DNA of 38,580 nt. Source: a virus. The DNA lies in IMG/VR virus record IMGVR_UViG_3300042386_000505, positions 1 through 38,580 of that record, one strand, 5' to 3'. The notes under the pieces were generated by a model. That model did no database searches. It was given only the letters and a program-made list of their open reading frames with translations, and was not told where the DNA came from. Shown here one piece after another: positions 29,167 through 38,580 of this stretch. Every line of letters begins with the position of its first letter. Positions within the stretch are counted from its first letter, which is position 1. The translations under genes and the position numbers were made by a program.

Positions 29167-32100
29167 ATGGCATGCTATAAACTCTCCTCATGTACAGCAG
29201 GTAATACAACAATACTTTGGTCTAATGATCCTGGTTTTGCAGGATTAGTTGGACAAACAATTCAACTTACACCTTATTCTGGTATATGTCTTACTGTAGA
29301 GTTAATAGAAACACCATGTATTTGTCAACCAAATAGTCCTGATGTCAATGCAACTCAGGCCTCATCTTGTGAATGCACCAGTCCTAATGATTGTTATAAA
29401 TTAACAGAGTGTAATGATTCAATACCTCCTATCTATGTAAGTAACAATCTTAATCCTTATATAGGATTATCTATTGCAGTAGAAGAATATCCAGGTTATT
29501 GTTTTAATGTAACTGGTGTTGAGGATCCAGCAGAGTGTGAGGCTAACTTACCTAATATTCAAGTTACATGTGTTAATCTATGTACTTGTGATCTTTTTTG
29601 TTACGAGCTTACTAACTGTTTAGTTGCTGATACAATTATAGTTCATACATCTTTAACTCTTACTTTAAATACAGTTATTGCAATAACTCCTGCTGTAATT
29701 GCGCCTGGTGGAAATAACTGCTGGACAGTAACAGATCTTTATGTTCAGCCTTGTGATATTAGTACAGGAGTACTTGTAACCAGTATCATCCCTTACGGAG
29801 TAAGTGGTTGCGCTGCTTGTGGAATACCTCTGCCTTGTTATACATTAGCTGATTGTTCTGGTAATATATTACCTTTTAATACAAATTCTAACTTGGCTGC
29901 CTATATAGGACAAGCTGTTCATTTAACTGAATATGGAGGTTGTGCAGGTCCTTGCTTTTTAGTAAGTCTTAATGCCGGACCTTGTCCAGTTGTTGAACCA
30001 GCAACGGTTACTCTAGGTTGTGTACTTTGTCCACCTTGTAATCAAACATGTTATAAATTAATTGATTGTGAAACTAGAATTCAATATGCTATACTATCAA
30101 GTCCTACAGCAAACGGAGTTGACTTAAGCTTACTTGTTGGTCAAAGTATTGGCAAAGTATGTCTTAGTCCAGAACCTGTAGAATGTACTACTGGTTGTTG
30201 GGAAGTACAAATTTCAAATACTTGTGGAGGTGCTATATCAGCTTATGTATATAATATTTATGATGATTGCAATGCTTGTACAAATAGTTGTTATGTTTTT
30301 CAAAATTGTCAGACGGGTGCGCTAGGTCCTATAATTAAGTATACAGTTCCTAATCCTAATGGTTTACCTAATCCTAGTACTTTAACAGGAGCAGTAGGTT
30401 CTTTATGTTTTACGGCTCCTACTGGATGTCTTACAGGTTGTTATCAATTATTACCACAACCAGGTGCTTCTTGTGTAGGTAGTATTGATTGGTCAACGGC
30501 TGTAAGTTATACACCATATAATGATTGCTTTAGCTGTTTACCAAAGTGTTATCTACTTACAGAATGTGCTCCCGCAATTTCAGTACCTATAGTAGTAAAT
30601 AATGATCTTAGTCTGTATGTAGGACAAGTAGCTAAAATATGTGATTCATTAGGAGAATGTCATTGTTATAATGTAGAAATTTCACAGAGTTGTAATGGAG
30701 CTATCACTATTGATAATGCTAGTGCTAGTTTTACAACTTGTGAAGAATGTAATTCATGCGAGTGTCCTCCAGGCTATACTAAAGTAGGAGAGTTTTGTCA
30801 GAAGATAACAAGTATTCCAGCTGTAGCAAATCCTGTAATATATTCAACAGGTCCTGGTAGTTTAAATACTGCCTTCTATGGAATACTAGGAACAAACTTT
30901 TATGGTAATATTTCAGCTTTACCTTTTCCATTAACTGCAGTTACCGGCCCAGATCGTTTTCAAGATGCTTCTGCTACAAATGTAGTAGCTGTAAATAATA
31001 TTATTGGTGTATGGGGTCCTGGTGCAGCATCAAGATTAAACTCTGTTGGTGTATGGACTACAGTTAATCCTAATCCTTTATCACAATGGATTGGTTTTAC
31101 AGAATGCATTACTATCCCAACTACTGGTATTTATTGTATAGGTATTGGTGGCGATGATGCTGTAAGAATAAAAATTGATGGTGTATTGGTTGCTATAGCT
31201 AACATAGGCTTATTTGATTTTCGATACTGGCATGTATTTGAAATCAGTCTTACTGCAGGAACTCACATAATCACCTTAGAAGGTTATAATACCGCAGGTA
31301 ATACAGCTTTTGCTGCAGAAATATATAATGTAACTTCAGCAACTCTTCAAACTTATACTACATCTGTTCAGGTACAGTTAGCTACAATATTTAGTACTTT
31401 TCCTAAAAGAATAAGTGGTACTTTTCAAACAGGTGAAACCTCTGGTTATTCATGTCCTCCCGGTTATGCTCTTAATTCATGCGGTGATAAACTTGTTTGT
31501 AGTTTAATTGAAACCATTCCTTATGTAGAATGCGCGGCTACTTATTTAGTAACAAGTTGTGAACCAGGTGTAGAACCTTTTTTAACTAATACTGACTTAT
31601 CCGCGTATATAGGATCAACCTATAAAGCTTGTATAACCAATCCTACATATTCTACAACTTGTTTTATTTTAAAAGATTGTAATAGATTAGTTTCTGATAT
31701 TGTTACTAATACTAATCTAACAAGCAGCTTATGGCAAATAATTAAGGTTGATGGTTATCCAGGATCTTGTTTTATTGTAACAGGTGTTCCTGTAGGAAAT
31801 CCTTGCATTGCTCCTATCCCTGTAGTAGCTTCATCACCTGTTGAAGGTTCTTGTAATTGTCCAGGAGCTCAAGTTCCTTGGCCAAATGGTTGTTATTGTG
31901 TAACTGTAGAAGAAGTTGCTTCAGAAGTTGCTATAAATTTTTTAGGAGTTTTTACAACAGAATATGTAGCATGCGAAGATTGTTTACAAGTTTGTTATGT
32001 TCTTACTGATTGTAATGATGCTTTAGATCCTGTTACTGTTTGTAATGATTTAGAAAATTATATAGGACAAGTTATTAAAATAGAAGGTTGTGGTGATATT

Positions 32101-33456
32101 TGCTGGCAAGTATCTCTTGCATTAAATTGTGATTCTAATTTAGCTATACCAGGCAAGATAACGCTTTATGAAGATTGTGAAGCTTGTCTTCCTCCTCTTC
32201 CGCCAGTTCCACCACCTTATGATTTACATTTAAGAAAAATTAAACCAGGTTGGAAGAGTCCTAATAGTTGTTATACTTTAGATTATATAGAAAGAATTAA
32301 CTGTACTTTTGGACAGCAAATTTATAATGAAATGCTTGTTGCAAGATATGGTATAACCGTATGTTGTGATGAGGATGTCAATAAGTGGGATATTAAGAAA
32401 CAAATGTTAGATCTTGATATGCTTAAAGATCCTAATCTTTGTAAGTCAACTTTATGCTGTTGTCCTGCTCCTTGTTTTATAGAAGCTTTTGTAACAGTGC
32501 TTCCTTTCTGTGGAGTTCCTAATATAGTATCTGTAGTTTTTAATCTACCTTGTCCTGCGCCTGTATTAATTGATGTGGAAATTGAGGTACTTAGTGAACC
32601 TGCTGCATGTCGTTGCTTTTCTGTAGAAGTATTAGATGAACCGGTTAGTATTAGTTATATTGATTGTTGCTGTGTAGTTCAAACACAAGTAATAGATGCA
32701 GTAGGTATTTATCCTATATGTTCTTCTACAGCGCCTGTATCAATAAATAATCCATCAAGTATTGTTGTTACTGACAGTGGTTTATGCGGTGTATCTCCTT
32801 TATGTACACCTCCACCTTTTCAAGTATGTTCATGTTGGTCAATCTATAATCCAACAGTTGCAACTTTAGGATTTAGTATTGCTGCTATTTGCCCAGCTGG
32901 TCCAGATCCTGTAGAACAAGCAGGAACAATTGCTCCTCTAGTAACTATATATAATTGTTCTGTTGCACCTCCTGTAGTTGCTAATGGTTTAATAGTTACA
33001 AATACAGGACCTTGTAGTGATTACTGTGGTCCTATTCCTGCTGTATGTGTATGTTATTTACTACATGCTACTGAATCTTGTGCTTATACTTATCCTGATT
33101 GTAATGGTCGGCCAGCAAGTGGAACTTTAGTAATTGGTGATAATTATATATGTGCTTATAGTATGCCTCTATTAGATCCAGCTTGTGCAGATTTTGTTAC
33201 AATAGCTGCTACAGCAAATGTTTGTGTTGATGGTCAATGTGGACCACCTTGTATATGTTATGTAGTAACAGTACCGTCTGATGGTAATCAGCATTTTATT
33301 ACCATAACAGATTGTTTAGGTAATCTTATTATTAATACACCATATTTTGGAGGTACATATTATATTTGTTCTCAAAATAGTATTTTAAGTGATCCAAACG
33401 TGTCTTATTCACCTACATCATTTGGATGTGGGCCAGGTCAATGTGTAGAACCATAG
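29167..33456 (+). CDS. Giant cysteine-rich appendage protein, 1429 aa
   Basis: This is the largest gene. About ten units of ~50 residues follow CY.L..C...(20-30)..Y.GQ..(10-20)..C(F/W).V.....C, at residues 1-530 and 760-1010. Between them is a C-PPGY...C EGF-like bit and a PA14-like domain (554-725; GIGGDDAVRIKIDGVLVAI, then GTHIITLEGYN). Then comes a conserved-looking segment around RKIKPGWKSPNSC... RYGITVCC (1018-1090). The C-terminal third holds four or more shorter Cys units (C.CY.., C.CW..). It is probably a tail appendage binding sugars or host surface, with disulphides or metal. No enzyme motif is seen. Confidence 0.65.
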   Translation: MACYKLSSCTAGNTTILWSNDPGFAGLVGQTIQLTPYSGICLTVELIETPCICQPNSPDVNATQASSCECTSPNDCYKLTECNDSIPPIYVSNNLNPYIGLSIAVEEYPGYCFNVTGVEDPAECEANLPNIQVTCVNLCTCDLFCYELTNCLVADTIIVHTSLTLTLNTVIAITPAVIAPGGNNCWTVTDLYVQPCDISTGVLVTSIIPYGVSGCAACGIPLPCYTLADCSGNILPFNTNSNLAAYIGQAVHLTEYGGCAGPCFLVSLNAGPCPVVEPATVTLGCVLCPPCNQTCYKLIDCETRIQYAILSSPTANGVDLSLLVGQSIGKVCLSPEPVECTTGCWEVQISNTCGGAISAYVYNIYDDCNACTNSCYVFQNCQTGALGPIIKYTVPNPNGLPNPSTLTGAVGSLCFTAPTGCLTGCYQLLPQPGASCVGSIDWSTAVSYTPYNDCFSCLPKCYLLTECAPAISVPIVVNNDLSLYVGQVAKICDSLGECHCYNVEISQSCNGAITIDNASASFTTCEECNSCECPPGYTKVGEFCQKITSIPAVANPVIYSTGPGSLNTAFYGILGTNFYGNISALPFPLTAVTGPDRFQDASATNVVAVNNIIGVWGPGAASRLNSVGVWTTVNPNPLSQWIGFTECITIPTTGIYCIGIGGDDAVRIKIDGVLVAIANIGLFDFRYWHVFEISLTAGTHIITLEGYNTAGNTAFAAEIYNVTSATLQTYTTSVQVQLATIFSTFPKRISGTFQTGETSGYSCPPGYALNSCGDKLVCSLIETIPYVECAATYLVTSCEPGVEPFLTNTDLSAYIGSTYKACITNPTYSTTCFILKDCNRLVSDIVTNTNLTSSLWQIIKVDGYPGSCFIVTGVPVGNPCIAPIPVVASSPVEGSCNCPGAQVPWPNGCYCVTVEEVASEVAINFLGVFTTEYVACEDCLQVCYVLTDCNDALDPVTVCNDLENYIGQVIKIEGCGDICWQVSLALNCDSNLAIPGKITLYEDCEACLPPLPPVPPPYDLHLRKIKPGWKSPNSCYTLDYIERINCTFGQQIYNEMLVARYGITVCCDEDVNKWDIKKQMLDLDMLKDPNLCKSTLCCCPAPCFIEAFVTVLPFCGVPNIVSVVFNLPCPAPVLIDVEIEVLSEPAACRCFSVEVLDEPVSISYIDCCCVVQTQVIDAVGIYPICSSTAPVSINNPSSIVVTDSGLCGVSPLCTPPPFQVCSCWSIYNPTVATLGFSIAAICPAGPDPVEQAGTIAPLVTIYNCSVAPPVVANGLIVTNTGPCSDYCGPIPAVCVCYLLHATESCAYTYPDCNGRPASGTLVIGDNYICAYSMPLLDPACADFVTIAATANVCVDGQCGPPCICYVVTVPSDGNQHFITITDCLGNLIINTPYFGGTYYICSQNSILSDPNVSYSPTSFGCGPGQCVEP

Positions 33457-33507
33457 ATGATTAATTAAAATAATAAAATAATAAGTATATTTAACAATAA
33501 ATAAAAT

Positions 33508-34974
33508 ATGAAACCTTTAAACATAGATAAGACCGGATGTAGTAATATATCATCTAACTGCGTAACATGGCAGGGGCCAGATATTGAATGTATAAATTTA
33601 TGTAAGGGAGATTCCGTTACAGAAGTTGTATACAAAATGGCTTTAGAGCTGTGTAAATTGATGGATACCTTTGATTTAACAAATTATGATTTAAAATGCT
33701 TTTCAAGTGGAGTATGTCAACCACAAGATTTTAAAGATTTTATCAACATACTTATTAACAAAGTATGTCTTATACAAACCTGTTCTGGTTGTGCAGATCC
33801 TTGTTCACCAACACCTGTAGTAGTTACTGCTCAGTCTGTTCTTGGAAGTTCTGATTCTCAGTATGTGCCTATTGCTAAAGAGTTTCAGTATACTAATAGT
33901 TTAGGTGATCTAGTTACTACTATGTTAGTTAGTGATTATGTTCAAGCTATTGGAAATAAAGTATCTATTTTAGTTAATTCTACAACTGCAATACAAGAAC
34001 AGTTGTTAGATCATACTTTAAGAATACAAGCTTTGGAAGATGCGCCAGCTCCAGTATTTACATTACCTCTTATTACAAATAGTGATGGAGATCAAATGTC
34101 TTTATCAGAAGCTACTCAAAATCTTCAAACTGCTTTTTATCAGTTAGAAACTGCTACAGGAACACCAAATGAAATTTATACTAACATTGCTAAGCAATCA
34201 GGCAGTCTTAATACAGCTGCTAGTTTATCTGTACCAAATGCTACTATGGCATCTTTACCAGGATGGAATACTACTGTTGTAAATCAAGCTGATAGTGTTG
34301 GTAATATTTGGCAAACTGTTCTTGATATGCGTCTTGCTTTACAGAACTTAATAACTAATTATATTCCTAGCGAGTGTAGATCAATTTCTATAAGTCTTAT
34401 TGCAACATATGCTACTGATACAATAACTTTGTTTATGACAGGAGTTATTCCTTCAAGCTTTACAAATACTATACCTGGCGGTACACCTTTTACAATAACT
34501 GATATGTACGGTAATGTATTAGTTGTTAATATTAATATACCTACTGTTATAAATAATCCAGAAGGTTTTGCTATTTCTATTACAGGAACAAGAATTAATC
34601 CAGCAGGTAATTTAGCTATTACAGCTGAACCTAGTTTTACAAATAATACATCAGGATCTGAATGCAAATCAATTCTTCAATATCTTATAAGTAATCAAGC
34701 ATCTTGTCCTGCAGTTACCTATGTACCTACAAGCACAAGTATTGAGTTTTCATTTCTTACAGATACCGGTAACAAGATTTACACTGCTGAATTATGGGCT
34801 CCAGGAGCTGTAGCACCTACTAGTAGTCAATCATTTACTTCGACAGCTGTTGGTACAATAACTAGTGTATTTGCAACATTAACTGCAAATACAGCTTACA
34901 GACTTAGAATATTAATAAATATAAATGGTATAATCACAACTTGTCCATTTACTGCAGTAAATACATTAATTTAA
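33508..34974 (+). CDS. Appendage/fibre protein, 488 aa
   Basis: The 488-residue protein has a Cys-rich N-terminus (CSNISSNCVTWQGPDIECIN) with a helical stretch, a coiled-coil-like section (about 150-180), and a Thr/Ile/Asn-rich beta body ending in a fibronectin-like domain (ATLTANTAYRLRILININGI). The pattern (N)C(V).W.GPDI.C....GD(S/T)V.EV recurs in the next gene (YTGEDIPCFSIETGNTVEEV), so the two share an N-terminal module. It is likely a fibre protein that attaches through this module. Confidence 0.6.
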   Translation: MKPLNIDKTGCSNISSNCVTWQGPDIECINLCKGDSVTEVVYKMALELCKLMDTFDLTNYDLKCFSSGVCQPQDFKDFINILINKVCLIQTCSGCADPCSPTPVVVTAQSVLGSSDSQYVPIAKEFQYTNSLGDLVTTMLVSDYVQAIGNKVSILVNSTTAIQEQLLDHTLRIQALEDAPAPVFTLPLITNSDGDQMSLSEATQNLQTAFYQLETATGTPNEIYTNIAKQSGSLNTAASLSVPNATMASLPGWNTTVVNQADSVGNIWQTVLDMRLALQNLITNYIPSECRSISISLIATYATDTITLFMTGVIPSSFTNTIPGGTPFTITDMYGNVLVVNINIPTVINNPEGFAISITGTRINPAGNLAITAEPSFTNNTSGSECKSILQYLISNQASCPAVTYVPTSTSIEFSFLTDTGNKIYTAELWAPGAVAPTSSQSFTSTAVGTITSVFATLTANTAYRLRILININGIITTCPFTAVNTLI

Positions 34975-34985
34975 AATAAAAAGAA

Positions 34986-36197
34986 ATGACTACTAATTGT
35001 TCAAAATGTGGAACTTGTGATTGTGATTGTATACCTCAGGGTCTTACAACACCTAACTATTGTCCATCAGATCTACCACCTTGCCCAGATCCTAGTCCAT
35101 GTAATGAGACTTTTGATAGCAAGTGTGTTATATATACAGGAGAAGATATTCCTTGTTTTAGTATTGAAACAGGAAATACTGTAGAAGAGGTTATAACAAA
35201 TATGACTTCTCTATTACAACCTTTATTGTGTTTAAATTGTACTATAATAAATATCCCGGCTAATGATGCTTTACAAGTACCGGTCAATCAAATCATGAGT
35301 TGGAATATTGTTCCTGGTGCTACATATTATGATGTGTATTTTGGAACAAATCCTACTACTCCTCCTTTGGTGGCTGCCGGCCAAATTAGCACTGCCTATA
35401 CACATCCTTATCCTTTAGTTCCCAATACAGATTATTATTGGAAAGTGATACCAGGAAATAATGCAGGCAGTGTAAATGCTTGCCCTATTTACCATTTTAA
35501 GACTAAGGAATTACTTTGTGTAAATCCTTTATCTTATATGCTTGATTATGTTATGAGTGAACAACCATCAGGTAATGTACTAAATGTAGAAACTCTTGTT
35601 GAATCAATAAATGAGTTTCTTGACAATGGTGAGTTAATAACTAATTGTAATTTCTGTTGCCCTGATTGTACAGATACTCATAGATATGTATTAGCATCTG
35701 CTCCGGTATTTGCTACATATTATAATGATTTTTATGATATTAATACTTGTCCTCCTGTATGTTGTATTGAAGTAGATGCATCATTAACAGCTCTTACTAC
35801 TGTACTTGCTCCAGGATCACCTACATTAGCTGCTGCTTTTAAAGCTGTACCTCCTCCAACTAATTGTTGTGGAACTAATTTTAGTGAATGTAGTGAAAGC
35901 TTAAAAATAGCATTAGGCACATCACGCGATGCAATCTTTAAAATACTAGGTGTAGTAGAAGAATCTACAATCAACCTTAGTACAGAACTTTGTATTCTTG
36001 CAACTTTCTTAAATGGATTACCTACAGCTGTTACACCTTTACAAAAAGCATTAATCATTGCTGCAATTCTTAATAAAGGTTTTGTTGTAGATTGCCGTCC
36101 AGAAGGTACAATCATATCAGGATTATTAAAATATAAAGAATATGTAGTTGCCGCAGAAGATGGCTGTCTATGTTATATACCATGTGTAATATCTTAA
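34986..36197 (+). CDS. Appendage protein with Cys-rich N-terminus and FnIII-like domain
   Basis: The 403-residue product starts CSKCGTCDCDC and has PCNETFDSKCVIYTGEDIPC (37-56), a pattern I recall from a family of crAss-like phage structural proteins. Residues ~85-170 look like a fibronectin type III domain (VPVNQIMSWNIVPGATYYDV, then VPNTDYYWKVIPGNN). The C-terminal part is helix-rich (LQKALIIAAILNKGFVVDCR) with Cys pairs. It follows the previous gene by 11 nt. Tail fibre or attachment protein is likely. Confidence 0.6.
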   Translation: MTTNCSKCGTCDCDCIPQGLTTPNYCPSDLPPCPDPSPCNETFDSKCVIYTGEDIPCFSIETGNTVEEVITNMTSLLQPLLCLNCTIINIPANDALQVPVNQIMSWNIVPGATYYDVYFGTNPTTPPLVAAGQISTAYTHPYPLVPNTDYYWKVIPGNNAGSVNACPIYHFKTKELLCVNPLSYMLDYVMSEQPSGNVLNVETLVESINEFLDNGELITNCNFCCPDCTDTHRYVLASAPVFATYYNDFYDINTCPPVCCIEVDASLTALTTVLAPGSPTLAAAFKAVPPPTNCCGTNFSECSESLKIALGTSRDAIFKILGVVEESTINLSTELCILATFLNGLPTAVTPLQKALIIAAILNKGFVVDCRPEGTIISGLLKYKEYVVAAEDGCLCYIPCVIS

Positions 36198-36207
36198 ACT
36201 AATAAAT

Positions 36208-36924
36208 ATGTTAACACCAGCAACAATAACAGTAAATTTCACAGCCAATTATGCAGGCGCGCATAGAATATGTTGGAGACAATGTAATGTAGGTTCTTAT
36301 GTATGTACTAATGTAGTATCATGTGTAGGAGGCGGCAATGTGTGTAGTGCTACTATTTCTATAATGGTAGATCCAGAAAGTTGTACACCAATATGCTTTG
36401 AGGGATATATTCAAGCAACTTGTAATCCTGAGAATTCTTCTGTAGGCCAAGTACCTTGGTCAACTACTTTTACACCAACTCCAACTTGTAGTATGTATTC
36501 TATTACTTGTACAAGTCCTCCACTTAATCAACCTTGTGGAGTAATTCCTGCAGCTACAATGGGTTTAGATTGTAATGGTACACCAAGACCAGAGGTAGGA
36601 CCTATTACTGCTGCTACTTCTGTATATGTATGTGCTACTGGATTAATTCCAAATCTTCCTTTAGGTTATGAGATGACACTTTTTGATGGATGTTGTACTG
36701 ATTGTGAACAATACACTATTACAATTATGCCTGGTATTATGCCTAGTGAATTAGATGGATCTTCTATTTATTACATAGATTGTGCAACAAAAGAACTTAT
36801 CAGAATAGACTTAACAGGTAGTGTGTCTTATACTTTAACAGCTTGTATGGTTACCGGATCTATTAATCTGTATTTAACTCCGACTGTTAGTGGTATAATT
36901 ACACAAGGTATACCTTGTCCATAA
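36208..36924 (+). CDS. Cys-rich appendage protein, 238 aa
   Basis: The 238-residue protein opens with an Ig-like strand pattern (TITVNFTANYAGAHRICWRQ), and has many Cys (NVCSATISIMV, ESCTPICFEGYIQATC) spaced as in its neighbours. The second half has repeated C.P...C and YIDCATKEL units. It is the last gene of the appendage block and is followed by a hairpin and an intrinsic terminator. I recognise no named family. Confidence 0.58.
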   Translation: MLTPATITVNFTANYAGAHRICWRQCNVGSYVCTNVVSCVGGGNVCSATISIMVDPESCTPICFEGYIQATCNPENSSVGQVPWSTTFTPTPTCSMYSITCTSPPLNQPCGVIPAATMGLDCNGTPRPEVGPITAATSVYVCATGLIPNLPLGYEMTLFDGCCTDCEQYTITIMPGIMPSELDGSSIYYIDCATKELIRIDLTGSVSYTLTACMVTGSINLYLTPTVSGIITQGIPCP

Positions 36925-36970
36925 TATTAAAATGTCATGATTTGTTGGTTCAACATGACTAATAGGTGAG

Positions 36971-36999
36971 AACCCCGGTTAAATTATACTGGGGTTTTT
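36971..36999 (+). terminator. Intrinsic terminator of the appendage operon
   Basis: AACCCCGGT (36971-36979) pairs with ACTGGGGTT (36988-36996, one GU pair) and is followed by TTTTT. A further GTCATG/CATGAC hairpin lies at 36934-36959. Both sit between the Cys-rich gene block and the IHF-like gene. Confidence 0.8.
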
Positions 37000-37030
37000 G
37001 CTACTTGAAAAAAAAGATGTAAATTTAGCT

Positions 37031-37624
37031 ATGATAAAAGAGTTTAAAAAGCCAGACTTAACCGCTCCAAGATGTAGACCCGGAGCACATAAAATAGTGA
37101 ATGCTAGCTTTTTAAAAGAGTTTAAAGAAAAGCATCCTCAATATAAAGACTTAACTAATCATGAGATTAATCTTATTCTATCTACTTTTCATGGAAAGTT
37201 GTGGGATCATACTCTTCTTAATAGAGATGGTATAGAGCTATTAGAAGGATTGGGTTATATATTTATTGGAACTTGTTTTTCAGCTAAAAAATTTAATATT
37301 GATGTAGCTAATTCTATAAAGAATAAGTTTAAAACTAGACATAACAATTTTGAATCTGATAATTATTTAGCAAAAATATTTTATACAAATTTTTCTACTA
37401 AGTATAGATTTAAAAATAGAGAGATGTGGACTTTTAAAGCAACAAGAGATTTTAAAAGAAGTGTAGCTAAAGTATATCCTGTAAACTGGAAACTTTATGT
37501 ACAAGTTGAGAGCGGAAAAAATATTGCTAACTACATGAAAAGAGCTAGAAAGAATGATTACTTTAGAAAGATTGGAGAAACTTTTATAGCTGATTCTTCA
37601 TATAATGAATTTGATTTAAACTAG
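37031..37624 (+). CDS. Second IHF/HU-like protein
   Basis: I start at the ATG at 37031 (MIKEFKKPDL) since the frame's upstream TTG at 36998 lies in the terminator's T tract. The 197-residue protein contains HEINLILSTFHGKLWDHTLL (a helical dimer-like part) and REGIELLEGLGYIFIGTC in approximate form (RDGIELLEGLGYIFIGTC here), the HU-like arm-entry. I recall this IHF-like family in crAss-like phages next to ring proteins. The basic C-terminus (RARKNDYFRKI) fits DNA binding. It is separate from the first IHF-like gene by 27 kb. Confidence 0.62.
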   Translation: MIKEFKKPDLTAPRCRPGAHKIVNASFLKEFKEKHPQYKDLTNHEINLILSTFHGKLWDHTLLNRDGIELLEGLGYIFIGTCFSAKKFNIDVANSIKNKFKTRHNNFESDNYLAKIFYTNFSTKYRFKNREMWTFKATRDFKRSVAKVYPVNWKLYVQVESGKNIANYMKRARKNDYFRKIGETFIADSSYNEFDLN

Positions 37625-37630
37625 TATACA

Positions 37631-38302
37631 ATGACAACAATAGGTGAAGCTATCTCAAGAGTTCGTAATACAATCAAAGGTGTAAAAGAAGATGCCTTTC
37701 TTACAGATAGATTTATATACAGTCTTCTTATTAAACATGCTAATTATATTGTCCGCAAGTTGGACAATGAGAATAAGATCATGCGTATCCAAAGCTTATT
37801 TGAGAAAATACCTTGTGTAGATCTTATTGAAGTAAGTACTATTGACGCGTGTTGTGCAGGTGTGAAAACCAACTGTACTATAATGAGAACTAAAGAACAT
37901 ATACCAGAACCTATGGAAGGATCTGAAGGACCATTAATTAGAACAGTTACTTCTTTAGATGGTTCTATTATCATGAATAATACAAATCCAAGTACTTATG
38001 TATACATGACTGGCCAACCTACTTTCAAATATAATAAAACTAAGTACTACTGGTATCTAGAAGGACATTTATATTTTCCAAATATTGAGTGGGAAGGTGT
38101 AAGAGTAGATGGTATATTTACATCATCTACAAAGAAGTTTCACTGTGATCAAGATCCGTGTGCACCAAGACAGGATGATAGATTAGCAGTTCCAGAATTT
38201 ATATTTGCTGAAGTAGAACAATTAGTTTTGAAAGATCTTGCATTTATGTTGCAAACACCAACAGAGACACAAGACGATAAAATGAATCCTTTAAGATCTT
38301 AA
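37631..38302 (+). CDS. Ring / head-tail connector protein, 223 aa
   Basis: The 223-residue protein reads IGEAISRVRNTIKGVKEDAF, LTDRFIYSLLIKHANYIV, IEVSTIDACCAGV, and RTKEHIPEPMEGSEGPLIRT. I associate this pattern with a conserved crAss-like structural protein of the portal-tail connector (ring) region. It is a mixed helix/sheet protein without membrane segments. Together with the next gene it forms the connector set. The exact ring number cannot be given from sequence alone. Confidence 0.62.
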   Translation: MTTIGEAISRVRNTIKGVKEDAFLTDRFIYSLLIKHANYIVRKLDNENKIMRIQSLFEKIPCVDLIEVSTIDACCAGVKTNCTIMRTKEHIPEPMEGSEGPLIRTVTSLDGSIIMNNTNPSTYVYMTGQPTFKYNKTKYYWYLEGHLYFPNIEWEGVRVDGIFTSSTKKFHCDQDPCAPRQDDRLAVPEFIFAEVEQLVLKDLAFMLQTPTETQDDKMNPLRS

Positions 38303-38306
38303 ATCC

Positions 38307-38580
38307 ATGAGTTATAACTATACCCTTAGATACAGAACATTTGACCAGCTTCTTGATGCTGCCAGAATAGATCTTACTCAATATGATTTAACTAATTATA
38401 TTGAACCTCAGCAATTGATTAAAGTTGCTAAAAGAGTTAACTATGATCTTGGATTAAGAATCATGGGTACAAAAGAAACTTTATTAGAAGTAAAAAAAGG
38501 AAAAGTAAGATTACCCACAGACTTTTATGTATTGAATTATGCATTAGTTTGTGATAATGTAACTGTGCACGAGCCCGTAA
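38307..38580 (+). CDS. Ring / head-tail connector protein, cut by window end
   Basis: Only the first 91 residues are present. They contain YTLRYRTFDQLLDAARIDLT, then IEPQQLIKVAKRVNYDLGLR and KVRLPTDFYVLNYALVCDN. This is a signature I recall for a crAss-like connector protein (FDQLL, IKVA.RVNYDLGLRI, LP.DFYVLN). The frame stays open to the last base, so the gene continues beyond the window. The start ATG follows the preceding stop by 4 nt. Confidence 0.65.
   Translation, partial: MSYNYTLRYRTFDQLLDAARIDLTQYDLTNYIEPQQLIKVAKRVNYDLGLRIMGTKETLLEVKKGKVRLPTDFYVLNYALVCDNVTVHEPV

Noticed and set aside
36997-37027. Promoter TTTG-N19-TAAATTTA before the second IHF-like gene
   Set aside because: The -7 box lies only 3 nt before the ATG, so a transcript start would fall at or after the start codon; the box also lacks the final G.
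672-38580. Stop-codon reassignment as in some crAss-like phages
   Set aside because: TAA, TAG and TGA all end well-placed genes with tight spacing or overlaps (TAG at 8621, 17098, 22885, 23733 and 33456), so the standard code applies here.
1-38580. Diversity-generating retroelement, CRISPR array or mobile element
   Set aside because: No reverse transcriptase, template/variable repeat pair, regular spaced repeats, transposase or terminal inverted repeats were seen.

Overview
The window looks like about 38.6 kb of an AT-rich tailed-phage genome infecting a member of the Bacteroidota, most likely a crAss-like (Crassvirales) podovirus or a close relative. The grounds are: a large terminase, portal, scaffold and capsid gene in that order; two IHF/HU-like proteins; three crAss-type ring/connector proteins; and promoters of the Bacteroidota type (TTTG, about 20 nt, TAnnTTTG) with A-rich leaders and no evident Shine-Dalgarno sites. 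TAA, TAG and TGA are all used as stops, so there is no sign of codon reassignment here. No integrase, transposase, tRNA or CRISPR array was found. Assignments come from reading the sequence and from memory of protein families; no database was searched.

Layout. Positions 1-860: one leftward gene with its own terminator, then a G-rich divergent intergenic region with micro-ORFs and promoters. 867-1230: a GroES-like co-chaperonin as its own transcription unit. 1281-6276: host-recognition module, with two or three proteins sharing an N-terminal anchor (one with a beta-helix-like spike body), a small protein, and a conserved virion protein. 6295-8621: compact overlapping lysis cassette (L,D-transpeptidase-like lysin, inner-membrane and lipoprotein spanin-like pair, two holin-like proteins, another membrane coiled-coil protein). 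8625-12119: tandem promoter followed by small conserved genes, an IHF-like protein, a zinc-finger-like protein, a PD-(D/E)XK nuclease and a conserved protein just before terminase.

12119-20143: terminase large subunit, portal, scaffold and major capsid protein, followed by a strongly structured RNA segment. 20272-22108: three proteins of unknown role. 22112-25223: a tightly packed array of very basic mini-proteins, many with an N-terminal KAQxGK motif and a C-terminal GG-plus-lysine tail. 25408-28305: connector-like protein, a Dps-like protein with the full ferroxidase residue spacing, and a well-expressed 539-residue virion protein. 28381-36924: cysteine-rich appendage proteins, including one of 1429 residues. 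37031-38580: second IHF-like protein and two ring/connector proteins, the last cut by the window end.

Together these encode the late functions: capsid assembly and packaging, tail and receptor binding, and lysis. The least explained parts are the basic mini-protein array (possible packaged cargo, and its last member shares an 18-nt identical stretch with the scaffold C-terminus), the Dps-like virion-operon protein, and the RNA structure after the capsid gene.
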